Below are positions 35,300-45,785 of a DNA stretch of 64,000 bases, piece by piece (within the stretch, counting starts at the first letter, position 1; every line of letters starts with the position of its first letter). The notes under the pieces are model-generated. The model made no database searches. It was not told the origin of the DNA and worked only from the letters and a program-made list of their open reading frames with translations. The position numbers and the translations under genes were made by a program. The DNA lies in contig JACDTU010000007.1 in the NCBI GenBank assembly GCA_022376465.1, forward strand, positions 124,001 through 188,000. The letters are read 5' to 3'. The DNA comes from Cubamyces lactineus (taxonomy: Eukaryota > Basidiomycota > Agaricomycetes > Polyporales > Polyporaceae).

Positions 35300-36272
35300 G
35301 CGACGCGACACGTCCATACGCCTCTTCGACAGGATATCTAGGGTATATAGTAGAACGGGCAACTCGGTATGTTAACGTGAGCTCTGTTCAACCTCCTCTG
35401 CGTGAGATAGTCGCTGACAACTGCCTAGTAATTGTATTTGTATCTGATGCGTGACAATGTATCCCGACGACGGTAGAGAGTGGACACCACGCAATGTCAC
35501 CGAAGATCGACGACCGTAGCACTGTCAGAAGACTCCAGCTGCGGCAGGTCGCTAAGGGCTTGGCCTGCTTTCGACGCAAGGTGGCGGCCATTCCGGAGGT
35601 GTGTCGCAGTATACTACTACAGCACTGAGTATCAATGACTTCCCTTGAGAGGAGGTCATTGGCATACGACGTGACCACCAGTGCCACTATACTCTACTAC
35701 TTTTAGTAGTGTGTAGAGGGCACATACAGTATAGCGCGCGAGGTAGCCGTTTGTGTATAAGGAACCCACCAGGCTGGACTGCCTAGACTCACAACTGGAG
35801 CCGACGCACCAAACATGTTGTGAGCGGCCCTGGTCATGCGGGCGGTGGAAGGTCATCGATACTAGAGGTTACAGTCGTTTGCAAAATAAACTGCACACTT
35901 GCTTGCGGTGTTCCGGTATTTGGCCTTGCTTGGCTCTCCTGGAAACTAAGTTGTATTCCGAATTGAGGATGTGTGAGCAAGCAATTCTGAGACGCTGATA
36001 CCTCATTTCTTGTTTCTGGCGTTCGCGTCCTCTGCGCTCGGCGAGGTCCGTTCTCACTCGTACCGTGTTCACGCAATAAATGCTAGCATGAAACAGCGTG
36101 GAAAGCACTGCTGAGATACCGAAGGTGCCCTATGTCGCATCGTCACTTGTGCTGAATGTCCAAAAATTGATTTATGGCACAACGGGGAACTGCCAGGACT
36201 GGACAGTAGTTCAATATAGAATCAATCCTGGCTTCGTAATCCAATCTCTCACACATAGCCGAACACTAGGTG
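35300..36272. other. 3' flank and intergenic sequence
   Basis: No gene seen between APQ12 and the MITE-like element. Confidence 0.5.
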
Positions 36273-36695
36273 CCACGGCGGACTTCGCGCCCTCGCGCGC
36301 GACACCGCGCCACCTCCCTCGCCAAGGTGTTCAATACTCGCACATATGCCAGCAAAGGTGCATCTTGCCAACTGAAAGGATAGCAGGCTCAGAGTGCATG
36401 AACGCGAAATATAAAACTTACATTTGGTTAGGAGAAACGCCCTTGAGCAGCACGATTCCGTGCGCGCTCGGCATATACGCAGACAGTCGCTTGCAAACTA
36501 TGAGCCTGAATGCGCACCTGAGCAGCGAGCGGCGTCCACACAGCTGTTCCGAGTCAAAACAAACACTCAAAACGTACTCAGAAGCCCATTCAAGAACGGC
36601 CTCAGCGTTAGCGTTTAGACCCTCGCGCGAGTATTAAACACCTTCGCGAGGGAGGTCGCGCGGTGTCGCGCCCGAGGGCGCGAAGTCTGCCGTGG
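36273..36695. mobile_element. MITE-like element with 69-bp terminal inverted repeats
   Basis: 36273-36341 and the reverse complement of 36627-36695 match at 64 of 69 positions. Both start CCACGGC and end AATACTCGC at the inner side. The 423-bp unit contains no protein-coding signal, so it would be a non-autonomous DNA element (MITE) or a foldback element. The arms are very rich in CpG (repeated CCTCGCG). No clear target-site duplication is visible next to the arms, so the ends may be slightly misplaced or eroded. Confidence 0.65.
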
Positions 36696-37347
36696 GGCCG
36701 GGTGATGGCGCCACAGCGGAGTCCAAAAGGCAGAGCCTTTCAGTGGGACGAAGTTAACCTCAAGTATTCGCGAGAGGTGGTACGTAGTAAGAAAGCGCTT
36801 TCACCGGAGGACTTCCCAAGCGGCGGTACCAGCGACCTGGCGGTGGCCGCCGGTCTGGCGTTCTCGCGTCTTGTCGGTCACACAGCTGCTCACTTGGGAA
36901 GGACGATGATGCACCCAAACGCCGCTCTCGACCGCCAGGGCTCCAGCCACCGCCCGCCACCGAAGCTAACCTGTCACGCTTCCAGGCATTCCCAGTGCGA
37001 ACTTCCAGTGACACCCATGTGACGTTTGGTGTCGTTCTCAGACTACCACCGCGATCAATTCCTTTGCTTTCGAACTCCGCGCTACATAAATTGGGGTGAC
37101 GACCAGCACTGACCAATCAGAGATGTCCTTTCAGCGCGCCGACGCTCGCCGATAAATTGGGCGCTATATATGGCAGCGCATTTTCCCTTACGTTCCGGGG
37201 ACAAATAGGAACAAATAGGAGGGTATTATATTCGACCGAGGTACGCTCTCGTCCTCCCACCCCCTCTCTTCCTCTACTGCCGTCCAGGCTTTGCTAACCC
37301 ATTCCCCCTCGCTGTCCCCGTCTTACCCTTCACCGTCCCCTACTGCT
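36696..37347. other. upstream region of the 37348 gene
   Basis: No gene. Holds a TATA box (37165-37171), a direct duplication of ACAAATAGGA at 37201-37220, and a long pyrimidine-rich leader (about 37240-37345) before the ATG, typical of fungal promoters. Confidence 0.5.
37165..37171 (+). promoter_or_regulatory. TATA box
   Basis: TATATAT 183 bp upstream of ATG 37348, followed by a CT-rich stretch where transcription probably starts. Confidence 0.4.
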
Positions 37348-38061
37348 ATGGCTGTCAAGCGCAAGTTCGATGCCGAGTTCGAGGATGCTACCCCTACTGT
37401 ATGTTCATATATATGGCACCGCATATAGCCGCCTCTCAGTTTTGACGCGCTTCGCTTGCAGCATGGGAAGCAGCGTAGGCTCGTCCCCTTCCCCCAAACC
37501 GAAGTCGACACGGACGTCGCCATGTCCGACGCCTCTATCTCTGACCTCGAGCCCCTCGCCATTCCTACCCATCCATTCCACACTCGTTTACCGTCCAACG
37601 CCAGCTACGCCTCGTCTGCGACATCGGACTCACCTCGGAACTCCCGTAAGTCTCAGTGTCACGGACCGCAACACGCGCGATTTGAATGCATATATCCCTG
37701 TTCACCTAGCTCTCTACCCAGTGTTCGACCTCTACCCCACCGAGCCCGACTCATACATGGCAGTTACGTCACACGGTTTCCCTGATCCTTCATTAAACGC
37801 CCCCGAGAAGCCCGTCGGTCTCATTCAACCTCGGGGCAATAGCTTCACTCACCATGGGTAGGTATCTATGGCAGACTTGACGTCGTTTGCTGCAGTGGTG
37901 TCACAGTAGTTGAAGGATAGCGCTGACATTTCGTCGTCAGCCAAAACTGTACCCAGATTCCCAAGCTTCGAATGGCCTGCGCAGCTGGACCCAACGGCCG
38001 GCGTTCGATGTGGGCCCACTGCGAAGAATGCGGCGCGATCGAGATGGTCGACAGCGACTAA
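37348..38061 (+). CDS. conserved-looking cysteine-containing orphan protein
   Basis: Four exons: 37348-37398, 37462-37645, 37722-37857 and 37941-38061; 163 residues with every junction in phase. The N-terminus MAVKRKFDAEFED is followed by a nuclear-type basic patch HGKQRRL, a Ser/Pro-rich middle, and a compact C-terminal motif: NCTQIPKLRMACAAGPNG, then MWAHCEECGAIEMVDSD. Cysteines as C-x(11)-C and CEEC could bind a metal. This C-terminal pattern resembles small uncharacterised basidiomycete proteins, from memory. No function can be assigned. A pyrimidine-rich 3' region follows and carries long but spurious open frames. Confidence 0.7.
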
Positions 38062-39183
38062 AAACCGACACTACGACGGCGACTCCTCCGACTGGAAGCG
38101 ACTCGGTATCGGTCTATGCAATCTCGGCAAACGGTATAAACAAGCATATGAAAGTGAGGTTGTTTCTCCTGCGTCACCCCCCACCACCCCATCCGTCCTG
38201 GCTCCTCTGCTCTTTCATCTGGCGACTCTATGCTCCAACGTCTCCCGTCAATGTGTCTTCTGCTGTTCATCTCCAGTAAAAGCGGCAACATCGACCAGTC
38301 ACTATCCGCCTACCCAACCGCCCCCCTCCGACTTCCGACACCTCATCCTCTGTGTCTTGACTGGTCTTTGTTGTCGTCTTCTCGTTTCTTTGCTGTGTTT
38401 TATTACCTTCGCATTCGCATTCTCCCTGCATTTTGCCTCGTCGTTGCTCCTATGTATTTATGCGTGTTGTTGCTACCATCCCACGGACTATACGCTACCA
38501 GAAAAGCCTCATGCTTCCTGTCCTCGACATCGCCCTCGGTATCCTACTAGATTGAGTTTTACATGTTTGTATATCAATGCGCTCTTCTGCGCGCTTCTCT
38601 TCGCTCTTGGTGCGGTTCGTCCGTCTGAGATTACGGTACATGCTCAGAGGTACGTTTCTCATTCTAAGGTTGTTTATACGTAGACGCGGTAGGTGGTGTG
38701 ATTGTTTCGGCTCATGAGTTGTCAGTCGCGATTCGGTAGGTCTTTGTGGTGTTTGTCTTGCTATATGAGCGGTGTTCAACGTTTGACGTCTGTCCAGCGC
38801 TGCCTCCGGCGTAGTAGGGTGGGATAACATCGTGGGAGTTTCTTTGTGCAGCTATAGCAACAGCGCTAGCCTACAGGTTACAGTTTACGTGCTGCGATAC
38901 GTGCACAGGTTATGTCTAGGCCATTCACTCACCGTGCGTCCCGGGTCGGACGGTCGCTTTATCACCGTGCGCATCTGGAATACTTTGCCTTGCGCCAGTG
39001 CATTTGACAGTGAATGCTGGGCCCATGACAGCCCGTCGATAGTCTCGAAACCCTGGAGAAGTTACGCAACTCGCGAGCATTGGTGGTTGCGGCTCTGGAC
39101 GCTCAACTCCCGACACATCATCCATTCACTTTCTCCTACAACTCAGTTCTGATCATCACAGCGACTCAAGCCCATGCTAGTCC
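38062..39183. other. 3' flank and intergenic
   Basis: Strongly pyrimidine-rich to about 38650, probably the 3' untranslated region of the 37348 gene, then unremarkable sequence with no supported gene. Confidence 0.5.
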
Positions 39184-39894
39184 ATGGACGGTCGGAACAT
39201 GGGCCTGCCATCCGCATATCCTTATATCATACCTATGATCAAGGTATGTCGCTAGCGTGGGTGAAGATCATCCGTCTTACATACCCGTGCCCCAACAGAT
39301 ACCACAGGCCGCAGCGTCAACGACGGAGTCGGACGAGGGTGAAAATGCAGTGCACAACATGATCTCGCATCCGTCAACGTCACGCGACGTCCTGCACCTC
39401 CCAGTGAATCTGACCAGAGGTTCCGCCTGACCCATCATGATCACGGTGACTATCTGCCATCTGTACGCTTGGGCTAACGCTGCGTTAACCGCCGCAGACC
39501 TCGTCGGCCACAGCGGAAAGCCGCGAGGTCATTGAGTTCCATATCTCTTGGCAATCATCATCATCATTCGCTCAGCTCTCATTTAGCGGTCGCGAGCTGG
39601 AGTGTAAGTGCTCAATTCGCATACCCGCACGGAAGTAGGCTGCAACACCACGGGATTACCTACTCGTGCACTCAAGGCTGGTCCTGACCAGACGTCGCCT
39701 CGAGCCACAATCGCCGCCACGGCCGCATGGACGAGTACGACACGACAAGCCTAAGGTTAGCCTTCTCGGAATCCGACGCAGCGGGCACGCGCACGCACCT
39801 CAATCTGACAATGCCGCCAATAGAGTCGGCGAAGCTCAAGGGGCACAAAGGCTCTCGGCATGCATCCCATTCACATGGTCCACGGCTGTCGGAC
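39184..39894 (+). CDS. spliced gene of unknown family (3' end unresolved)
   Basis: Four exons join in one frame: 39184-39243 (MDGRNMGLPSAYPYIIPMIK), 39299-39403 (IPQAAASTTESDEGENAV...), 39498-39603 (REVIEFHISWQSSSSFAQLS...) and 39692-39894 (MDEYDTTSLRLAFSESDAAG...). Donors are GTATGT, GTGAAT, GTAAGT and, after the last exon, GTGCGT. Introns are 55, 94 and 88 nt. After 39894 either of two nearby acceptors (39990, 39997) could start a short last exon; the model from 39998 would stop at 40042. The middle has a beta-strand-like EFHISW segment; the rest looks disordered and acidic. Family not recognised. The in-phase joining of exons that are individually too short to be seen as genes is the main support. 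Confidence 0.45.
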
Positions 39895-42800
39895 GTGCGT
39901 GCGTGTCGGCGGTACGTAAGTGCGAGAACGCGACGCGACGTCGGCCCTGGACGTTGGATGGCCGACGGCGGATGCTCGCTTCGTGGTCAGGATGCAGGTA
40001 CCCGGGCGAGGAGCGGGGTGCGGGGTGCGAGGTGCCGAGTGATTGAGGGCATGGTGAGTTGTTGCGTCGCGTCAAGGACTGCGAGTTCGGGAGTCCAGGG
40101 AGCGCGGATGGCGGCTTCCGTGCGTCTCGTCTCCTGTTGGTTTCTGAGAATCACCGCGGGGTGGAGGCGAATCAGGGGATCACGCGCACGGCACTGGCGA
40201 TCCTTAGAATGAGGGCACGTGTATGAGCAAACGGGGATGCTACGAGCTCGAGCATGGCTGCCAACCACTCCGTGTGCTGAGCACAGTACCAGTCTTCGCG
40301 TCAGACCGTCTGCATACCAGGACTGAGCTGTGAAGACGTCTCAGTGGCAAGGCTACAACCGCTCACTTGCTGCATCCGGACCCACCACTGTACCGAGACA
40401 ACTCGTGGGCCGTGGATATCCAGCTATGCGTATCGCACGCGACGACGCTGTGCGCTGAACCGCAATCCGACAGATAGACGCGATGCAGCGCAGCGCACCA
40501 AGGCGCGGACGCTTGTACAGTATGAGGAGTGGATGTTTTTTTCGATGCTGATTGCTCAATTCGACCTCCAGATAAGTAGTAGTAAGTACACAGCATGCAC
40601 AGAAGAATCCGCATTTGAACACCACTTGTGCTTGTTGCGCTTGCGTGGTCCCAACGCTGCCGTCACTCAGATTCTTCTGGCCTTAAGGAGCACACTCAAG
40701 GCAAGTGTTCGCAGTGGAGGTGGAGCATGCACGAGACAGTGAGAAGAGGCTAGACCGTCCAGTGTCCATGAACTACGCAGACCCTCGCCGTCGTGAGAGT
40801 GTTCCAGCCTTCTAACGAGCCTTCTGCTATCCTCATCCACAGCGTCCACGAGGAAGGGAGCCTGGCAGAGTCCCGTTCCCATGCAGGGGCGGTTTGGGGG
40901 CAGGACAGTAGATGTCAATGTACGCTTGGCGTTGGGGCCGCGAAACTTCATAGCTAAGCGACGGCGCAGGCTGTGGAATTTGAACGCCTCCGTGACGTAC
41001 GAGGGTCACTAGCATCGTCTAGTAGAGGCGTACTCCGAGCACAGCAGAAGATACTCACCAGCGCGAGGTGTCTCGACAGCCACAAGACTCAGCGTTGGCC
41101 TCGAGGCATATTCAGCGACCAGGCCTCACCGCTCGACGTACGTACAGTCCCACCCCTTGACAGATCGCATACTGGCAGTGGGAGCGCACGTGTACTTACC
41201 CTCCGGCTATTCATCGTGCGCGTGTATATACGAGGGACGCGTGTACGTACACGGTGGACATCGTTCAGTCGCGTCTGCCACCCGATACAGTACCCCAGCG
41301 CAGACGCAGAAGAACCCTGCTAGAGCCTAGGGCTTTTGAATCAGGGTTCGAGTCTGACTGTTGGGCGTGTGGAAGCCGTCGACTCCTGCTATCTCGCTGC
41401 CACCGGTTTGATAGAGCTTGATGCTGGTGGTCGGTAGCTTAGGATGACGTCGACGAGAAGTTGGGATGCCTGATGCTTGGGGCGAAGTACGAGCCGATGG
41501 GAAGGGGTAGGGGTACCTCTGTTATCATTCGCAGGCCTCTGGATATTCGAGCAGAGCGGCGGTCGCGACGCGCGAAGGAGTAAAGGTGGATCTAAGAGGT
41601 GTTCGGTTAGTACGACAAGGATAGATGGATGCGCAGTCGCTCTCCAAGTATGGCTACTCACCCTAGGACGTGAGACCGGTGGTGTCGCATACTTGAGCGT
41701 AGGGGTATCGAGGATTCCACTCCCACTGACGCATACTGAATGACGATCAGGACCGGGGATGAGTTCGGTCCTATATCATCCTCATGAACGCGATGCGATG
41801 CGATGCAGCCCTGCGCAGAAAACTGTCCGCAGCGTTCATTTCCGATCCGGTGCAATCTGTAGAAAGATGGAGTAGGTACCGGCGCAACCCGGTAGGAAGC
41901 GACGAGAAAGAGGGTCGGTGCATAGTACAGTACAGTACGACGCGACTAGTAGCAGCCACTGGGAGTAGCTTCTTTGGTGGCGTTAAGCTTTACATTGATG
42001 CCGATATCGACGGGGTCGTGGCACGAGTCAAGCCAGGCGCAGCGTGCGCGTTCGCTTGCTCGTGAGTTGTGCGGTGATAACGTACAGGAGGTACCGTGAT
42101 CCCGATGTACGTTCGCTCGAACAGGTGCTGAGCGTCCACAGAGGGACACTTGGAAGTTGCGGGTGCCTGGCAGCCTGAATCAGAAGAATAACATGAATAT
42201 ATGCGGGTGATCAGCCAGCGACCCGAGTCGAGGAGAAGTCAAAAGATCCTAGACTGTAGACAAAGAAAATCTTCGCGAACTGGGTACGTACAGCGGGATC
42301 AGCGGCCTTCCCTGTGCAGGAACTCCTCGCGCACATGATCCAGCGAACAAGCATGCATGAGGCCTAGCGGCCGCCATCGACCATCGGCGACCTGACGAGG
42401 CCCCAGTCGTGGTACCGCCGGCGGTGCGTAGTCTAAACACGCTCTCAGGCCGTTACAAGTTACGTCCACGCGACCTCTCTTTCTGATCCGCGCAGCACCC
42501 GCCGGGCATCGCTGCACCCCCTTAGGCAATCGTACTTACCTCCACCGGGATTCAAACACCGCAGGGAAGGTACGAGAGGTTAGGTGGGTTCAAGCTACGA
42601 GCGCGGCTCAGCGAGCTCCTTGACGTGTAGATTGGGAAGATGCCTCGAGCCGGATCTCCGAGGTGGTGGTGAGTGGAATGATGCGCCAGGTAAGATGCCA
42701 AGCGCGAGCCTGAATCGTCAGGGAACAAGAAGATTCAGGTGTGCGATGGGCTGGTGGCAAAATGCAGTCATCTGCCACTCCCGCGACGTCCTTCTGAATG

Positions 42801-43154
42801 TCGGCGCAACGCCAGGCACACGCGCGTGAGCACGGGCGGCGGCGCCACGACGGCAGGCATGATGGTCCGCAGGTCCGCAGCTCAATCATCATGATATCAA
42901 GCACCGAAAAAAGAAAACAAAAGAAGGAAAAAGAAACACAAAAAACATACCGCACTTTTGGCTCTGACGTCGTCGATTTCGGCTGATTGCAGCGCATTAC
43001 GTCCATGACCAGTCGCGCCAATGACATATGTGTAGTATGCGTAGCGACGTCCACTCCTCTGACCAGTGAGCGCATCGCCCGACACGACGAGCGACCCAGC
43101 AAAGCAGCGGGCACATGGAAGTGGACCGGTCGGTCGACGACCGGAACTTGACAG
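39895..43154. other. gene-poor stretch
   Basis: No gene I can model with confidence. A 94-codon minus-strand frame (40667-40951) is coding-like but unsupported. Near 42898-42950 the plus strand is nearly pure purine. Upstream exons of the 43155-43624 gene are probably in the last few hundred bases. Confidence 0.35.
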
Positions 43155-43624
43155 ACGACGGCGTCAGCGAAGAATTGTTTAGGCGCCCGTCTGAGCGCGA
43201 TGACATCATCGCGAGTCGGCATCCCGATGAGACCGCACGACCGCTGCCCGAACGCAGAGCTCTGCCAAACGCGTGGACGTGCCGCCGAGCTCGGAGGCCT
43301 GCTGCCGCAGATCCGGAACTTGCGCCTGCGTTCTCCGGGTGTGGGTGTGGGTGCGTACTCACCTGCGGTGGCGGCTTGCGGCCTGCGTAGCTTGGGTGCG
43401 AATCGTGAGATGTTGACTTGTGGAATTGGCGCGATATAAGAGGGGTATGTAGCTTGAGATCTCGAGAGCGGCCGCTGAACGGCGGTGGAGAGACGGAGGA
43501 GCAGGGCAGAGATGTACAGGTCGTCCGATTGTCGACGGACTCGCGCACCCTGCGGATGGAGTTCGAAACAGCCGAGGACTGGAGACAGGTACAGCAGCGT
43601 CTGCGGAAGATGAGAAGGGAGTGA
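43155..43624 (+). CDS. C-terminal exons of an unrecognised gene
   Basis: Three exons fit in phase: 43155-43350, 43410-43444 and 43505-43624 (stop TGA 43622-43624). Introns are 59 nt (donor GTGCGT, acceptor GTGAG) and 60 nt (donor GTATGT, acceptor GCAG). The encoded 116 residues include GRAAELGGLLPQIRNLRLRS, DVDLWNWRDIRGGRDVQVVR and RTLRMEFETAEDWRQVQQRL, ending KMRRE. The last part looks like the final strand and helix of a PH-like domain; that is an impression, not an identification. The 5' end is unresolved; the first exon begins after an acceptor at 43152-43154. The opposite strand is also open here and is treated as a shadow. Confidence 0.45.
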
Positions 43625-45785
43625 GCTTAGAGGGGGGGCGGTCGAAGGGATGCGGTCGAAGAGCCAGCATGGCTATCTCAGTAGCGGCTGAGGCTATCTC
43701 ACTCTGCATTCTTCGCCGGTTCTGCGTGTGCGACCGCACGTACGGGTCGTCCCGGTGGGGAAGACGTACTGCGGGGAGGTCTCACCTCAGACACAAGAGT
43801 CAGAACACTCACAAGAACACCGTTCAGAACCTGCATGCGACGATACCGCTTCCCCAAGCTTCCCCAGCTGCAGAACGTTGACTCGCCCCGCAATCTGCCC
43901 ATCTTGCGACGTTCCTTCCCCAGGTCCTGGGGAAGCAGACTTCAGGGAACCTGGCTCTACCTGGCTGGGGAAAGAGGCGTCGTCGAAAAACCAATTATGA
44001 CAGATCTCGCCCGTCCTGCGAGCCATCGACGACGACGCCATCTCGTCTTTCTGACAGCGTTCCCCAAACGCCTCACCCGTGCTGCCCCTGTCCGACCTTC
44101 GATGTGCACGTTCGAACGTTGCGAACGTCGCAGGGCGCGATGGGGGCGGGGGCGCAAATTTTTCTTCCACTACAAATTGCCCTGCGGGGGTGGGGCGTGG
44201 GCCTTGGGCGGACGGGCGGGAGAACGATTCTCGGGCCCGACGCGCAGGAACGATCGCGCTCCACCCGCCTCCTTGGCACCGCACACACGGGCCGATCAGT
44301 CCGAGCGTGTACTCGTCCTCGCGCTGGAACGAATGGGATGCGGCGGGAACGAAATTTGGCTGTTGGAGGGATGTCAGGAAGTTGAGAACAAAAACGTTGC
44401 AGCGCCTTTGTGTGAAGCACGATCGGTTGGTGCGATCGTGCGCCGAAAAGCGGACGGGCAGGCCCGCCCTTCGACGACATACGCGACGAGGCTCGAGCCG
44501 TCAGAAGGAAATTCGAGCTCGAGAGAGCAGGAAGTGGAGATAGAGACAGGAACGGAGCGCGCAGAGGAGTTTAGCCCGGGGTGCGCGCTGTCGGGCGGAG
44601 GCCCGGATATTCAGAAGAGCGCCGCCTCGAGGCTCGCGACCGCCGATCGATTGCTGCGAGGGCGGGACGTGGCGGGGCGGGCGGTGGACAGAAGGAGACA
44701 GAGAGGGGCTCAGCTGACCACCACATTCAGGCACGATCCATCCCTGCGGGCTCGGACATGGACGAGGGCGGGAGCTAGCGGGGGCGGGACGATCAGGCAA
44801 GGCGCGGTCGGCTGCAAGTTGTAGAGAGGCGAGGTCGGAGACGGGCAAAAAATGCTGGGTTTTGCGATTGATGGGGCTCGGAGAGATGGGTTCGATTCCC
44901 GGTATGGCATGGGAAGGGGAACGTCAGGCTGGTGCTCCTTGCTCTCGCTTGCGTCTGCGCGCAGTGACCACAGTAGAAGCACATTGCTTGAATTCTCAGG
45001 ACAAAAGAAAAGACAGGATGGTGTCATAACTGGACCATCGAAGAGGGAACCCCCGTTGTTGACGCAGGACGCGGGGGGCGGGCGGTGGCGTCACGGAGAA
45101 GGGCTGAGGAATAACGGAAACGTCAAGGAGGAAGGCGCCGAGCGTTGCAGCGCGCCGCGCGAGGCCGACGTGCCGGTGGAAGAATACAGCCGCCGGAGCA
45201 TGGAGGCACCCCAAATCAGAGGGCTGGCGATGCCGTGAGCTTAGAGTGGCCTGCCGAGCGTTGCAGGGCTTGGGTGAGAACGGGGGCAGACGAGGCGAGA
45301 TAAGGTGCTGTGTGTCGTCTCCGGGGACGCGAAGAGGGAGGGAGGACGCGCATCTGGGCAGCTCAAGACGGAGGCGGAGGGTAGGGCGGGGGCGGGGGCG
45401 GGGAAGATGGGCTGGGTGAGGGGGCGGGGGAGAAGGCACGTTAGCCGGTGGGGCCACGGGCGTCTATGTGATAGCGTCGGGGGAGGAAACGATCATCCGG
45501 GGTTGCGCTGCATTTGCGTAGGCCGAGAAAGGCAGTGGGTGTCGTTTGCGAGCAGGGGGAGGGCGAGTGGAGTACTCCCAGCGCCTTCTGATCCATCCCT
45601 CCCTCCAGGAAATTATATAAACCTTCTCAGTCCCGCTCTCCTCCCCTCGTCCTCCCTCCTCTTCCTCCCGCCGTCCATCAGCTTCTCCTCGGACGCGCTT
45701 CTTACCCCGGATCCGGAGCTTCGCATTCAGACCATCCCCATCCACGACTGCGACGACCAAGACACTCCCCACTCTTCCTTCCGCC
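43625..45785. other. GC-rich upstream region of the sugar transporter
   Basis: A GC-rich intergenic region of about 2.2 kb with long overlapping frames on both strands, as expected from the composition. Several GCGGGG-type motifs of the kind bound by CreA/Mig1 repressors occur (for example around 45390-45430); glucose repression would fit a sugar transporter but is inference. Confidence 0.4.
45613..45619 (+). promoter_or_regulatory. TATA box of the sugar transporter
   Basis: TATATAA, 173 bp upstream of ATG 45786, followed by a CT-rich leader. Confidence 0.6.

Noticed and set aside
37910..38683. 257-codon plus-strand frame over the last exon of the 37348 gene
   Set aside because: Out of phase with the conserved exon and extends through pyrimidine-rich 3' sequence; treated as a shadow.
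40667..40951. 94-codon minus-strand frame
   Set aside because: Open and moderately biased but without homologous motif or promoter; could be chance.
41290..41375. tRNA-like segment (GGGTTCGAGTC)
   Set aside because: The T-arm-like box is present, but acceptor, D-arm and anticodon stems do not pair.
43206..43600. Minus-strand two-exon model with a 44-nt intron opposite the 43155-43624 gene
   Set aside because: The frame joins, but its intron is shorter than others here, and the plus-strand model has two 59-60-nt introns with better sites.
43835..44824. 329-codon plus-strand open frame
   Set aside because: Lies in very GC-rich sequence where several frames on both strands are open; composition is Arg/Gly/Ala-dominated, with no motif or splice support.
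44860..44920. tRNA-like segment (GGGTTCGATTCCC)
   Set aside because: Only the T-loop resembles a tRNA; no cloverleaf can be drawn around it.
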